From positions 124,001-188,000 of the forward strand of contig JAGFNQ010000853.1 in assembly GCA_024364735.1 (NCBI GenBank): a DNA stretch of 64,000 nucleotides. The letters run 5' to 3'. Shown here in pieces: positions 1 to 10,849 of the stretch (position 1 is its first letter; each line of letters begins with the position of its first letter). Made by a program: the position numbers and the translations under genes. The notes beneath the pieces were generated by a model. That model was not told where the DNA came from, did no database searches, and was given only the letters and a program-made list of their open reading frames with translations. Source of the DNA: Boesenbergia rotunda (taxonomy: Eukaryota > Streptophyta > Magnoliopsida > Zingiberales > Zingiberaceae).

Positions 1-270
1 TTCAGTAGCTAGATTGAAATAAGATGTAGAGCAACATTCAGTCATTTAATTAAACGAATTAGTAAACATGAAATACTTCTAATTCTGCACAAGAAAATTA
101 TCATTGCATTTGTAACTCTATTTTTCTTGAAAACAGAAATAAACTTGCTCCCGTGTCTGAAATTTCAATTTTTGAAGGTCCACTTTGGTGAAGGTATAAG
201 ATTTTTGATATTGTTTTATACTGATTCCTAACCCAAACCCTAAATATTTTGCATTCTTTATTGGAATTGA

Positions 271-362
271 TCTAGATTATATACATTTTTTTCTTTATTA
301 TATATTTCTTTAATTTTATTTCATTTACACAAATTAATTAATATATGATTTTTTTCGTAGGT
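271..362. repeat. Direct repeat, copy 1, with splice-acceptor end
   Basis: About 90 bp starting TCTAGATTAT and ending in a T-rich tract plus a TAG/GT acceptor-like junction. It is nearly identical to 2538-2625, apart from single-base changes and one short T-run length difference. The two copies bracket the block of captured exons. Both end like the 3' part of an intron. Confidence 0.85.
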
Positions 363-446
363 GACAAGACATCGATATGGCCATAATTTGCATATTTATT
401 ATGAAGAATGACGCAAAAGTGAAGCAGGTCAACCTTTCTTCTACTA
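361..446 (+). pseudogene. IQM-family (IQ-motif, calmodulin-binding) exon fragment
   Basis: The frame from 361 reads RHRYGHNLHIYYEE, stop, RKSEAGQPFFY. This matches the conserved core exon of plant IQM proteins as I remember it, where RYGHNLH...YY..W....QPFFYWLD is nearly invariant. The conserved Trp codon at 409-411 is now TGA. The last Trp codon, normally split by the next intron, appears as TA before a GTAAGT donor at 447. A T-rich acceptor precedes the exon. No other IQM exon is recognisable nearby, so this is a captured, dead fragment inside the CACTA element. The family call rests on recalled motifs. Confidence 0.6.
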
Positions 447-806
447 GTAAGTGATAGACTCCTTCCTATCCTCTCTCTTTTCTGAAGTAAAATGTTATAT
501 GTTTATCAACAGAAAATGATATGTTTAGCTCTTCTGTGCTCCAGCGTGGGAATGATACTGATATACTAGGCAAATAATCTCATCCCACATGGAAAATAAA
601 TTCATTTCAGTCTTTTTTTTTTGTTTACATTTTTTGTATTTCCTGTATCTTATTGTTCAACAGTTTGAGTTACTTATCTCCAACCCCTAATTGTGTGTCT
701 TTGTTTGTAGGATTTTAGTACAGTTTTTCTGTTTATTTTACATAAAAAATATGACAACTAACTCGATATTTTTCTACTTCTAATCAGCTTCAATGGTTTC
801 TGATAG

Positions 807-1628
807 GTTGGTTGTGGAGTTGAAACACTCTTTTCCCACTTCTAGCTTCATTTCCAAATGTTTTTGTACATGCCTGTGATTTTTCACCTCATGCTGTTGC
901 AATAGTAAAGGTATAACAATCTATGTGTTAATAACTAAATTTTGCTAACCTAGAAATCATGTTGTCATCCTTGTGGTTGTAACCATATACTCACTAAAAT
1001 GTGCCAATTCTTAAAATCAACAGGAAAATGGAGCTTTTGCATCTGAGCGACTAAACACTTTTGTTTGCGATGTGACGAAGGATGAACGGTCTAAGACAAT
1101 TCTTCCATCATCAGTAGATATTGTTACCATGGTAATCCATCGTCTAAAATTAGTTCTTTAAGTTTTTTGATATGGGAAGCTTATTATCGCAATTTCGCTA
1201 TTTATTCTTTTTGTTTATGTTGCAATATCAGGAATCAATTTTATGTGCATGTGAAAATTGGTATTATTCATGAAGAACTTTGACCACCTTAGCTAGCATT
1301 CATTTGTTTCTTCAAGTGCCTTTCCCTGCTCTTCTGAAGTCTGAACTTAATTACCAAATTGTCTACTTTATAATACAGATGATTTATTCCTTTGTTGATT
1401 CCTTTGGTGACTACTTGATATCTTGGCAGATCTTTATGTTGTCTACTGTTTCTCCCATGAATATGCCTGCAATATTACAAAATGTTAGAACCATCATCAA
1501 GGTGAGTATACATCCTAATGGTCATATGGCTTGCTTTCTTCACTTTTCTTGTCATCATGCCTTCGACCATCTTCCAGCCAAATGGCTATGTGCTTTTTCG
1601 GGATTACGCCTTTGGAGATTTTGCACAG
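807..1628 (+). pseudogene. METTL2/6/8-type tRNA m3C methyltransferase-like gene fragment, four exons
   Basis: Four exons bounded by AG/GT can be read: 807-910, 1024-1131, 1430-1501 and 1578-1628. They encode the class I SAM-dependent methyltransferase core of the METTL family. In order they give the SAM-binding VGCG motif, then FVHACDFSPHAVAIVK, then a stretch with LNTFVCDVTKD and PSSVDIVTM, then IFMLSTVSPMNMPAILQNV, then PNGYVLFRDYAFGDFAQ. All exons are phase 0. The first is 104 nt, one base short of a whole number of codons: a G is missing in the glycine-rich loop, shifting the frame. The N-terminal part and the usual ISENFYVRGDGT exon are absent. A possible further exon at about 1765-1853 has an open frame that I do not recognise. 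Family members methylate C32 of tRNAs or act on related RNA substrates; this copy is dead. Confidence 0.82.
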
Positions 1629-2104
1629 GTTAGTCCTTAAATCAGTTTTTCTAAATGAGTTACTAATTCATTTAGTTTTGAAATTATATCCTTATCTATG
1701 AGTTCTGATGAGATATCACTGGGCATCCCACGTCTACCTCTTAAAAGTACCAATAATTTTCAGGAAGCGCTGGAAAATTCTCATGTCTCCTTGAATCATT
1801 CCAGTCTGACAGCTGTTGGTTTGGAAGTGTTAAGAAATCAAATCACAGTAAGCTAATGTGTGCAATGGTTGTTATGCTCGAAAGCGTAGCTTAGTCAATG
1901 GGTGGTCGTTATCGACTCATTCTGGGATGTGCATTAAGGTTTTAGAACTAATCAAGACACCACCAATATTTCATTACCGTAACTTGATAGATGATTCACC
2001 CTTTGTGTTTTTTTTTCATTGATTATGTGATTAACACAAGCATTGTGGCTTTGGTTAATAGTAATAGTAAGATCATGTTAATAGAAAAAGTTTAAATGCT
2101 TTTT

Positions 2105-2154
2105 CATTGACACTAGCATTGCTGAATTAGCAGGTTAAAATGCTAGTGTCAATG
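2105..2154. repeat. Perfect 16-bp inverted repeat
   Basis: Arms 2105-2120 (CATTGACACTAGCATT) and 2139-2154 are exact reverse complements separated by 18 nt. A third partial copy of the arm sequence follows at about 2177. It lies between the captured exons and the CACTA 3' region. Its function is unknown. Confidence 0.9.
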
Positions 2155-2537
2155 CTACTGTCATTTTATAAAGTTCATTGACACTAGCTTTTGTTTACTT
2201 ATATGCCTCCTTATATAGGTTGCAAACAAGCTTTATTTGCTGAATTATGCTTCAGATACTATTGAACAATTTGCTATGCGACCAACAAACAGAATTCATT
2301 TTATCATTCCACTATCAGTGCTTTGACAATTTCCTTTATATTTGAGTATGGCATGGCATGGCATTATTAGTGCATTATATTCCACTATCAGTGGATTATT
2401 ACACTATCAGTGCATTATATTTTTTTACCTTGTTCAAATCTATTGGTTGATCATTTTGCAACCTTACCGTGTTCATCTTGCCTTCTACTTAAGTTTTAGC
2501 ATTTGTTGGTTTGGTTTGCTTATGAAAAAAATCTAGA

Positions 2538-2625
2538 TCTAGATTATAATTTTTTTTTTATTATATACTTCTTTAATTTTATTTCATTTACACAAACTAA
2601 TTAATATATGATTTTTTTTGTAGGT
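2538..2625. repeat. Direct repeat, copy 2, with splice-acceptor end
   Basis: This is the second copy of the repeat at 271-362, again ending in a T-rich tract and TTTGTAGGT. The sequence after it (2626-2860) is unique and probably the native 3' untranslated part of the element, leading into the subterminal repeats. Confidence 0.85.
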
Positions 2626-2959
2626 CACATGAATATTGGATTTTGTTTAAGATGTGACGGTTGAAGATTGAAGATGCAGTAAAGTTTTGAAGTTTGGTTA
2701 TGTTTTGCTTTAGGCTTTAGGAGAGATTGTAATTTTTTATTAGTTCTTAAACTAAATACATTGGGTACATTTGTGATTGTGATTAGTGCATAGATATTTT
2801 TTGAGGTGACTAATTTGCACAGTCTTGTATTGCAAAAAAATTGATAATTATTGATTAACATTTTAATTTCAATTTAAAATTTTTATTTGTGTTCATGTTA
2901 ATTATTTATATACGTAAATATTTATATCATGAAAATATTAAAAATGGGTGAGATATTTA

Positions 2960-3624
2960 TTAATATATAATATCATTATAAAATTCATATGAAGACATTT
3001 CAAAATGTCATAATAAATAATTATTAATGATGACATTTTAAAATGTCATACTAAACTATCATTAGTGACATTTTTTATTATGCCTATAAATGAAATTCAA
3101 GACATTTATAAATGTCTTGATAAATAATTTTAAAGGACATATAAATTTGTCATCATTACTATAATAAAACAACATATATAAATGTCATTATAAATCTTAT
3201 AGTGACATTATTTTTTGTCACTATAACAATTATTCATGCTATTAGTGTTGTCACTATTTTTATTTTATAGTGACATTAAGAATTGTCACTATAAATGAAA
3301 TTCAAGACACTTATAATTGTCTTGATAAATAATTTTAAAGGATATATAAATTTGTCATCATTACTATAATAAAATGACATATATAAATGTCATTATAAAT
3401 CTTATAGTGACACTATTTTTTGTCACTATAACAATTATTCATGCTATTAGTATTGTCACTATTTGTATTTTATAGTGACATTAAGAATTGTCATAAGTGA
3501 TAAGACTTTAGACAACATCACTATAGAGGACATTTTAACTTAATGTCACAATATCAAAAATGTCAGTATAAGTGATATATGATGACACTTTTCAATGTCA
3601 TTAAAAGCATTTTTTCTTGTAGTG
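2960..3624. repeat. CACTA subterminal repeat array with a 205-bp tandem duplication
   Basis: The region is dense in short inverted motifs such as GACATTT...AAATGTC and TAGTGACA...TGTCACTA. Two almost identical blocks, 3088-3292 and 3293-3495, repeat head to tail with a period of 205 bp. In CACTA elements such arrays are the binding sites of the TNPA-like protein that assembles the transposition complex. The array ends in the terminal inverted repeat at 3611-3624. Confidence 0.8.
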
Positions 3625-3629
3625 ATGAG

Positions 3630-3845
3630 ATTTTCCAACCTCGGGTGACTGACCTGGCCCCACAAAAATTTTCCACCGGCCGCCAGTAGCGGACAATCTA
3701 GAAGCCCAGCGTCCCAGGATTTGCTCCCCATTTGGAGAAAAAATTCCTGTAAAATACGCCGTAACTGGGGATCAAATCGCAGATACATGGAATAACAACT
3801 AGTCACGTACCTTTCCACTGTACCATAACTTCGGAGGCCCGTTGG
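3630..3845 (-). mobile_element. Probable tRNA-derived SINE
   Basis: On the minus strand, TGGTACAGTGG (3815-3825) fits the RNA polymerase III A box and GATTTGATCCC (3768-3778) fits the B box, with 36 nt between them as in tRNA-derived SINEs. A non-tRNA body with GGCGGCCGGTGG follows, down to about 3630. The element abuts the CACTA terminus at 3624. The 3' limit and target duplication are unclear. I do not recognise the family. The stretch 3846-4160 is purine-rich and holds no gene that I can see. Confidence 0.5.
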
Positions 3846-4160
3846 CTAGAAGAAGAAGAAGCTACTACTATTGATCATGAAAGAAATCAACACATGTGAA
3901 GGAGATGCTTCCAATGGTGGCGCTCCGTTTAACTAGATACCAAAGCACCAATTTGGAAAGAAGGGGGGAAAAAAGGAAAGGGGTGTGGCTGCTGTATGTG
4001 TGTGAGGTTATGGCTTCTACATTGTGGAAAAGGAAAAGGAGCAAGAGATGGGGGGAGGGGGATTAGAAGGAAGAGAAGACACTGTGAGATGAACACGGCT
4101 TGCGATGGAGGTAGAAAAAACTCTCAAAGGAGAAAAATAGATATTTATGATGAAAAATAA

Positions 4161-4455
4161 TGGCATACCATGATAGAATAAGAAGAAAATAGAGAATAAT
4201 TATTTTGTTATGAACTTATTATTGAAGCTAGACTTATTTATATAAGTTGTCTAAATAATAATGAAAAGATTAAATATGACATACAATCATAATAATAATA
4301 ATCATAGCAGTGAATATAATAAATTTGAAAATATTATCTTTTGCTATCGATTAATGTTGACCTTGATTACGATGTCAAATATAATAAATCTCGATTGATT
4401 AAAATCAATTCGAAATTATTTTTCATGACTGTTTTCTTTGTTGTCATTAATGTGT
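4161..4455 (-). repeat. Copia LTR copy in inverted orientation
   Basis: About 295 bp that align as the reverse complement of the LTR at 8751-9050. Shared signatures include TGTCTAAATAATAATGA, the CAATCATAATAATAATAATC block and the CTATCGATTAATGT segment. Identity is roughly 85-90 % by eye. On the minus strand it carries a TATATAAATA promoter-like motif. A normal element would have two LTRs in the same direction, so this copy either belongs to a second, minus-strand element whose body lies to the left and is lost, or was inverted by recombination. Confidence 0.8.
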
Positions 4456-4810
4456 CTATTAACCGCATGGGTAGGAAGCAAAAGATATTTGAGTGGGAAC
4501 TATCAGCTGATTTGACTTGAGCAAACTTAGCCACATTAGGTCAATACAATTCAGACCCTAAATTCTCACCCCCTCTTAGAAGCAATGTGCACCCGCACCC
4601 ACAACTTCTATAGTTGAGATTTATTTTAAACCAACCTTAATGCCTCTCAACTTCCAGTGTGAGAATAATATCTCATTCACAATGGAGACGAGTCATCTTC
4701 CATCCATCGCCTTTCATTCAGATTTTCCAACATTATATTACTACTTAAATTACCTAAATTAAATTTGTCACCTAAACTTTCATTAAACAGTTGATGAAAA
4801 TACCTCTTTC

Positions 4811-5451
4811 TGTTAGGACCAAAAGGAATTTAGATATCTCCACAATGGCATGATATTGTCCACTTTGGGCCTAAGCCCTCATGGTTTTGCTCTTGGGCTC
4901 TCCCAAAAGGCCTCATGTCAATGGAGATACCATATTCCTTATAAACCTATGATCTTTCCATGTGTTTCTTAACATGAGACTAAGTTTGAACCCTTGCAAC
5001 CCCTAACAATCCCCCCCTCAAACAAAGGACCATATGCCCCCACCACAAATGGGAACCCTTTCCGTTTTTGATGTCTGATCCACCAGGACTTTCTGCCCCT
5101 CGGTCCACCTGACCTACTAGGACTTCACCACCTAGCCGCAACTAGAACTGATCCTCTTGATCAAGACACGGGAGCCCACACATCCTTTATTTAAGGCTTA
5201 ACGTACATGGTTAGATCTGGATCATAAAGAGCAACCTGGCTCTGATACCACTTGTTAGGACCAAAAGGAATTAGGATATCTCCACAATAGCATGATATTG
5301 TCCACTTTGGGCCTAAGCCCTCATGATTTTGCTCTTGGGCTCACCCCAAAAGGCCTCATGCCAATGGAGATACCATATTCCTTATAAACCTATGATCTTT
5401 CCATGTGTTTCTCAATATGGGACTAAGTTTGCACCCTTGCAACCCCTAACA
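4811..5451 (-). mobile_element. TRIM retrotransposon (short non-autonomous LTR element)
   Basis: Two direct repeats of 198-199 bp (4811-5008 and 5253-5451) begin TGTTAGGACC and end CCCTAACA. On the minus strand the right LTR is followed, two bases on, by TGGTATCAGAGCCAGG, a primer site for initiator tRNA-Met. The left LTR is preceded by a GAGGGGGGGAT polypurine tract. Only about 244 bp, without coding capacity, lie between the LTRs. This layout defines a terminal-repeat retrotransposon in miniature. I find no clear target duplication (flanks CTTTC and TATAG). It sits inside the gag part of the decayed copia element around it. Confidence 0.9.
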
Positions 5452-5459
5452 TATAGTCG

Positions 5460-8400
5460 AAGAAGATGTTAAATTCATCTTAAAGTTGGACATATTGGTA
5501 TACAATGTTGTAAAAGATTTGACTCAAATTTCGTTGATGGTACTACAACATTAAGACAACCAACTATTTCATAAGGTGGCCTTGTATCTTCAAATCGACC
5601 ACCACCTTCTTCTTGATAATCTACAGCTCAGTAATCTCATTCCAGAACATTCTCAGTTTCTATCTCTCCTAATATAGTTTCATCGACTCTTGAGAACCAA
5701 GGATAACATCCAAATTCTAGAGCGACTCATCATGTTACACCGGAGTATGATATTCTCATAAAGGCTTCGCCTTATCATGGACCCGACCTGGTACAAATAC
5801 ATAATGGCTAATGTTTGCAAATTACTCACCTTGAAAACACATCCTTTCAATCATGCGGTCGAACTTTTCGTATGCGCAACACTCTTCATGTTCTTTCTAT
5901 CATCAAAAATTTACTTTCCATAATAATATGTTCTTTGAATTTCATTCTCATGATTGTCTTATGAAGGATCCCAAAACAGGAACTATTATACCCTAAGGAA
6001 ATATTAAAGACAACCTCTATCATCTTCAACCCACCTCTACCAATGCATTTGTTGCGGAATGTATTGATAAATTCTCTTGGAATGCACGTTTTGGTCATCT
6101 ATCTCTATGACTTATTCAGAATATCATTAATCAGTATGGTTTATCAATTTCTTTAGTCGTCTCAACTCATTTATGTGAAACTTGCATGAAAGCAAAATGT
6201 CATAAATTACCTTTTATGTCTTCTACTTGTACCTTTAGTTTTTCTTTGGAAATTATTTACTCTAATATATGGGATCTACTCCTATTCTATCTAATCAAGG
6301 TATCTTTATTATTATTTTTTTACAATTTTAGCAAGTTCATTTGGATTTTTCCTACGAAAAGAAAGTATGATCTCTTCGATTTCTTTTGTCATTTTCAAAA
6401 GCATGTTGAGTGCTACTTTAATCGTAAAATAATCTCTCTTCATTCTGATTGGGGAGGAAAGTATCATATCCTTCATCTTCATCTTACCTTCTCTGACATC
6501 TTTCATCGAGTCTCTAATTGTCTCCACACTCCAGAACAAAATGGATCCACTGAGAAGAAACATCGTAATATAATTAAAATTGTCTTAGTCCTTCTTAATC
6601 ATCCTCAGTTCCACTTAAATATTTAGATGACACTGTTCAAACCTCAGTCTACCTTGGAAAGACGTTATAATCGCTCTCCAGATTACTCATTCTTTTATAT
6701 CTTTGGTTATACATATTATCCTTGGTACTTTACTCTGAACACAAGATAAACCTTCGATCTCAATAATGTATTTTTCTTGATTATATTAATTTACATCATA
6801 GGTATCGTTGCCTACATATATCAATTGGGTGAATATATATTTCTCGACATGTTACTTTTGATAAGTTTCTCTTTCTATTTGTAGTTTTTCCCTTAGACAC
6901 TCCTTTAGATAATCAAGTCACATTTCTAATTTCCCCTAATAGTATACCAAATCTCTCACAGGTTGCTCCAATAAGACATTCTTAAAGTCCAAGTGAGGAT
7001 GACATTTTAGGCTCCATCTCCACCAATTCCAGCAAACTCAACACCTAGTGATATTCCGCTATCTAGTCCTAATTCGCATCAGTCTGACCACTTATCTCTA
7101 AGTAATTCTGTTGATAATACTCCTCGTCGAATGCTTCCTCTAAGTGAGATTTATGCTTGATGCCCACTAGTTTTCACCCGTTATCCTCTTCCATGTGCTC
7201 TAATTGTTTCTTCAAGTTTTATTGAACCAACTAGCTTTACACAAGTAGTCAAAGACCCAAATTAGCGTGCTATAATGGCTACAAAGTTTGATGATCTTTT
7301 ACACAATGAAACATGGAGCTTAGTTTCTCATACTTTATCTATGAATATTGTGGACCCGAAATGGGTTTATCGAATCAAGTAGCACGTAGTTGAATCCATT
7401 GAACATTACAAAACTCGCCTTGATACAAAGGGTTTAGTCAATAATTAGGCATTAACTTCAATGATACTTTCAGTCCGATCGTCAAAATTACAACTATCAG
7501 ATTGTTACTATCTATAAATATTAGCTCCAATTGTTCGATATGACAAATAGATATTTTCAATGTTTTCTTCATGATCAACTTGAAAAAACTGTATTTATGG
7601 AGCAATCATCAAGTTGTATCCACCCGTAACTTTCAATATATGTTTGTCAAATTCAGAAATTATATATGGTCATTGACATGGACCTCGTGCATGGTTTCAT
7701 CGTCTATCTAATTGGCCTCACATTCAAGATTTTTATGAGTCAAAAACTGACTCTTTCTTATTCTACAAATAATATGAAAAATTTATCATTTTCTTTCTAA
7801 TTTACATGAATAATATTTTAATAATGAGAAGTGATCAAGAAGGCATCACTTCTTTCCTCCATCTTCTTAATCAAGAGTATCCTATTCGGGATCTCGGTAA
7901 GGCTCATTTTTTCCTTGGCATGGAGTTTCTTCCACATTTTGAAGGTTGTCTTCTCTATTAGAGTGAACATATCACTGGCTTTTTCAACGAGCTAAAATGG
8001 ATGATGCACGTCCTTTCTCCACACTGATCGTTGAAGGAATTTTACTACTCCTTCCTCTACTTTAATAGTTGACTCCCAGATCTACCGAAGTATTATTGGC
8101 GCCCCACAATTTGTCACCATTACACGATCTAACATTGCTTTCACAGTTAATCATGTTTGTCAATGAATGCACTCTTCTGCTGAGCACCAAAAGGTGTTAA
8201 GAGAATTCTTAGCTATCTTAAAGATACGATTTTACATAGTCTTCTTTTATATCGTCAATCCTCAATAGAGTTGAATGCCTATAGTGATATAGATTGGGTC
8301 AGATCTTCTAAAGACGGGCATTCTACGAGTGGGTATGTCATATTTCTTGGATGAATCTTATTTCTTTCTTATCTCTCAAAAAAGCAACCTGCAGTCCCTC

Positions 8401-8750
8401 GCTCAAGTACTGAAGTTGAATACAAAGTCATAGCTAATGTGACATCCGAAATTATTTGGCTACAACAATTCTTTCAAAATTACATCTTTCCATAATGAGT
8501 ACTACACCTAAAATTTGATGTGACAATATAAGAGTGACTTATTTTACGGTAAATCCAATTTTTTATCATTGTATCAAGCACATGGAGATTGATTTTCATT
8601 TTGTTCATGATCGGGTGGCAACTCGGCAATTTTTAGTTTTTTATGTCTCTACAGAAGATCAAATTGTCGATATATTCACCAAGCTATTATCTAGATAATA
8701 TTTTACCAAGTTAGCAATCAAACTCAACGTTCGAACACTACCATTGAGTT
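5460..8750 (+). pseudogene. Ty1/copia polyprotein remnant (gag end, protease, integrase, RT, RNase H)
   Basis: Conceptual reading through many stops and frameshifts gives the copia order. A zinc-knuckle remnant (KVGHIGIQC) lies near 5485. The protease signature at about 5716-5740 reads DSRATHHV, with the catalytic-site Gly replaced by Arg. The GAG-pre-integrase region (NARFGHLSL...CETCMKAK) lies at 6060-6200. Integrase at 6186-6626 shows HSDWGGKY and NGSTEKKHRNI. The RT start (VDPKWVYRIK) is near 7343. RNase H (SSKDGHSTSGYVIFLG, SSTEVEYK) lies at 8290-8430. After it, DIFTKLLS leads to the 3' LTR. No part remains functional. The upstream gag region is disrupted by the TRIM insertion. Confidence 0.85.
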
Positions 8751-9050
8751 TGTCAGGAGTAATGACAACAAAGAAAGCAGTTATGGAAAATAATCTCGAA
8801 TTAATTTTAATTAATTGAGATTTATCATATTTGACATCATAATCAAGATAGACATTAATCGATAGCAAAAGACACTATTTCCAAATTTATTATATTCACT
8901 TCTACGATTATTATTATTATGATTGTATATCATGTTTAATTTTTTCATTATTATTTAGACAACTTGTATAAATAAGCTTTTTGACTTCAATAATAAGATC
9001 ATACAGAAATAATTATTCTCTATTCTCTTCTTCTTTTATTAGCATTAACA
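8751..9050 (+). repeat. 3' LTR of the decayed copia element
   Basis: Starts TGTCAGGAG directly after the end of the RNase H coding remnant and ends near ATTAGCATTAACA. It contains CTTGTATAAATAAG, a TATA-like motif on the + strand. It matches the segment at 4161-4455, but in reverse orientation. Confidence 0.75.
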
Positions 9051-10849
9051 TGCTGAATTTGAAATGATCATATGTTAATGGTGCATCTATAATCGCCCGA
9101 GTGAAACAATACACCATTGATGGGCATAGCATTTTGAGCCAGGCAAGAAAATACACTAAATGCCCTATAATCAATTATTTATTACTATGAAGGGTTGGAC
9201 ATGGCAAAAGACGATTCACTCACCCTCAATGCCTCACCAACTCGTCCTAAGGTCAACACAGAGGTCGTAAATTACAGGGGCTACTAGCTCGGATGTTGTA
9301 GCTATAAAGGGTTGGAGCACCTATATAAAGAGGTCATGTCCATGAGCAGAAGTGTGTGCAAGAGTAAACGAAAGAGAAAAGAAAAGAAATTTCATCCACC
9401 TTCCCCCTCATTTTGTTTTGTCGTGCATACCGCTCGACAGTTCTATTCGTGACAGCATTCAATTACATGCTCAATTTGCCACGATAACCTATTCTAGGTT
9501 GCGATTGTGGTTTCATCATTGCATCCTGGGAAATAGACATCTAGCGTGACTCATAGCACCGCCGGAGGAGGCAAATTTATTTTAAAGAAACTATGTCAAA
9601 TGTAGACCTCAACTTTTACCTTTTTCGATTCATCACTTAGGTGGCAATGACCTACTCAAACTCAAGATTATTTCCTGAGTAGTCTCCTTGCTTCTTGACC
9701 AATAGCTATTCTCCCAAGCAACACGCAAGCATTCAACAAGATCGACACTCAGCTAATTTGGCACTTGGTCGACTCTACTCTCAGTGATTCAGCATCTCGG
9801 GTACTCGATGATCGAGTGACTTAGCATCCTGACTCGGTGCTCGAAAACCCATTTGAACTTGATAGTAGGTGACTTGGCATCCCGACTCAGACTCCACTTC
9901 CCACTCAGGATTGGGATGCATCAAGCCACCAAACCTTGCAACACTAAGGAGCATTCAGCAAGTGACGATCCACTTAGGTCGGTGGTGCATGCATTCGAGA
10001 AACTTGGTATCCAAGCCTCTTGGACTTTGCATCGATCAGTCCACTCGGTCAGCTAAATCAATCAACGATTGAGCATTCCGTAGCACGAGTTCAAATTGAC
10101 TTATGCATTCAACAACTCAACTTGTAGTGCGACCCAACCAATCCAGGTTGACAGCCTGAGATATAAGTCATTTGACATATAAGTTGAGTTGTTTTTCTAT
10201 AATCTCAATTTAGATTATTACCTATAACTCCACCAAGTCTTACATAAGCTTGTCCAACATATAGAAATTTAAAATTGGACTATATAATTCAATTTTAGAA
10301 GCAAAATAAGTTTTAAATGGGATGTAACATAGAAAAGTGATTGGATCAGATGCAATAGCAAAGCCACATTATAACATACTCAAGCTTTATCGCGAGGGTT
10401 GACGACGACCAACAACGTTGAGAAGAAGGTTGTAGAGACGGGAGAACGAAAGAATACGAGAAAAAAAGAAGGCAACCTGGGGCCATGAGATCAGCTCTGG
10501 ATCTACCCAGGTAGATTAGCTGAGCTAGCTCCGCCCTTGACCAAATGATCAATAGAGGTATAAAAGTATCTAAAGAAGTAGCATATTGAATGTCTTACGA
10601 AGTCATTCCACCTAATATTGAAAATGAAAAAGATATCTGATTAGTGGAGGGTAAGTAATTTAGTACCTTTATATAAAAATAAATGAGATATATAAAATTT
10701 TATGAACTAAGTTAATAAGTCATACCTTAAACTTTGAGAAAAAATAATAGGAAAAAAATAAGGAGATCATGATGACCAAAAATGAATTGGGATTCATATT
10801 TAAAAGGTTGACAATAAAAGTTATTTATCTTCTCAACAACTAATTGAAA
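9051..10849. other. Unclassified repeat-like sequence, probable LTR debris
   Basis: There is no recognisable gene. At 9320-9345 the TATATAAAGAGG motif, followed by a short GC-richer leader, resembles an LTR promoter and 5' end. The stretch 9780-9900 carries diverged copies of a motif like GACTTGGCATCCCGACTC (about 9815-9838 and 9870-9893). From 10200 the sequence becomes AT-rich apart from a GC-richer patch at 10390-10550. I could not find a paired LTR or primer site. Confidence 0.4.

Larger units (their letters stand above)
1..3624. mobile_element. CACTA (EnSpm) transposon, one end only, with captured gene pieces
   Basis: The right edge at 3624 ends in TTTTTCTTGTAGTG, the reverse complement of a CACTACAAGAAAAA terminus typical of CACTA-superfamily DNA transposons. 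About 650 bp of palindromic subterminal repeats built on TGACATT and TAGTGACA precede it. The opposite terminus is not in the window, so the element continues to the left. No transposase domain is recognisable here. Exon-like pieces of two unrelated host genes lie inside (361-446 and 807-1628), which is the hallmark of gene-capturing (Pack-type) CACTA elements. The 3-bp target duplication cannot be tested without the other end. Confidence 0.75.

Noticed and set aside
5452..5456. Target duplication for the TRIM element
   Set aside because: Flanks CTTTC (left) and TATAG (right) do not match. Either it has decayed or the ends recombined.
6312..6563. 83-codon minus-strand ORF
   Set aside because: It is antisense to the copia integrase remnant at 6186-6626, which has clear integrase motifs.
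10470..10560. Minus-strand GGCGGAGCTAGCTCAG resembling a tRNA 5' end
   Set aside because: No B box at the right distance and no cloverleaf could be drawn.
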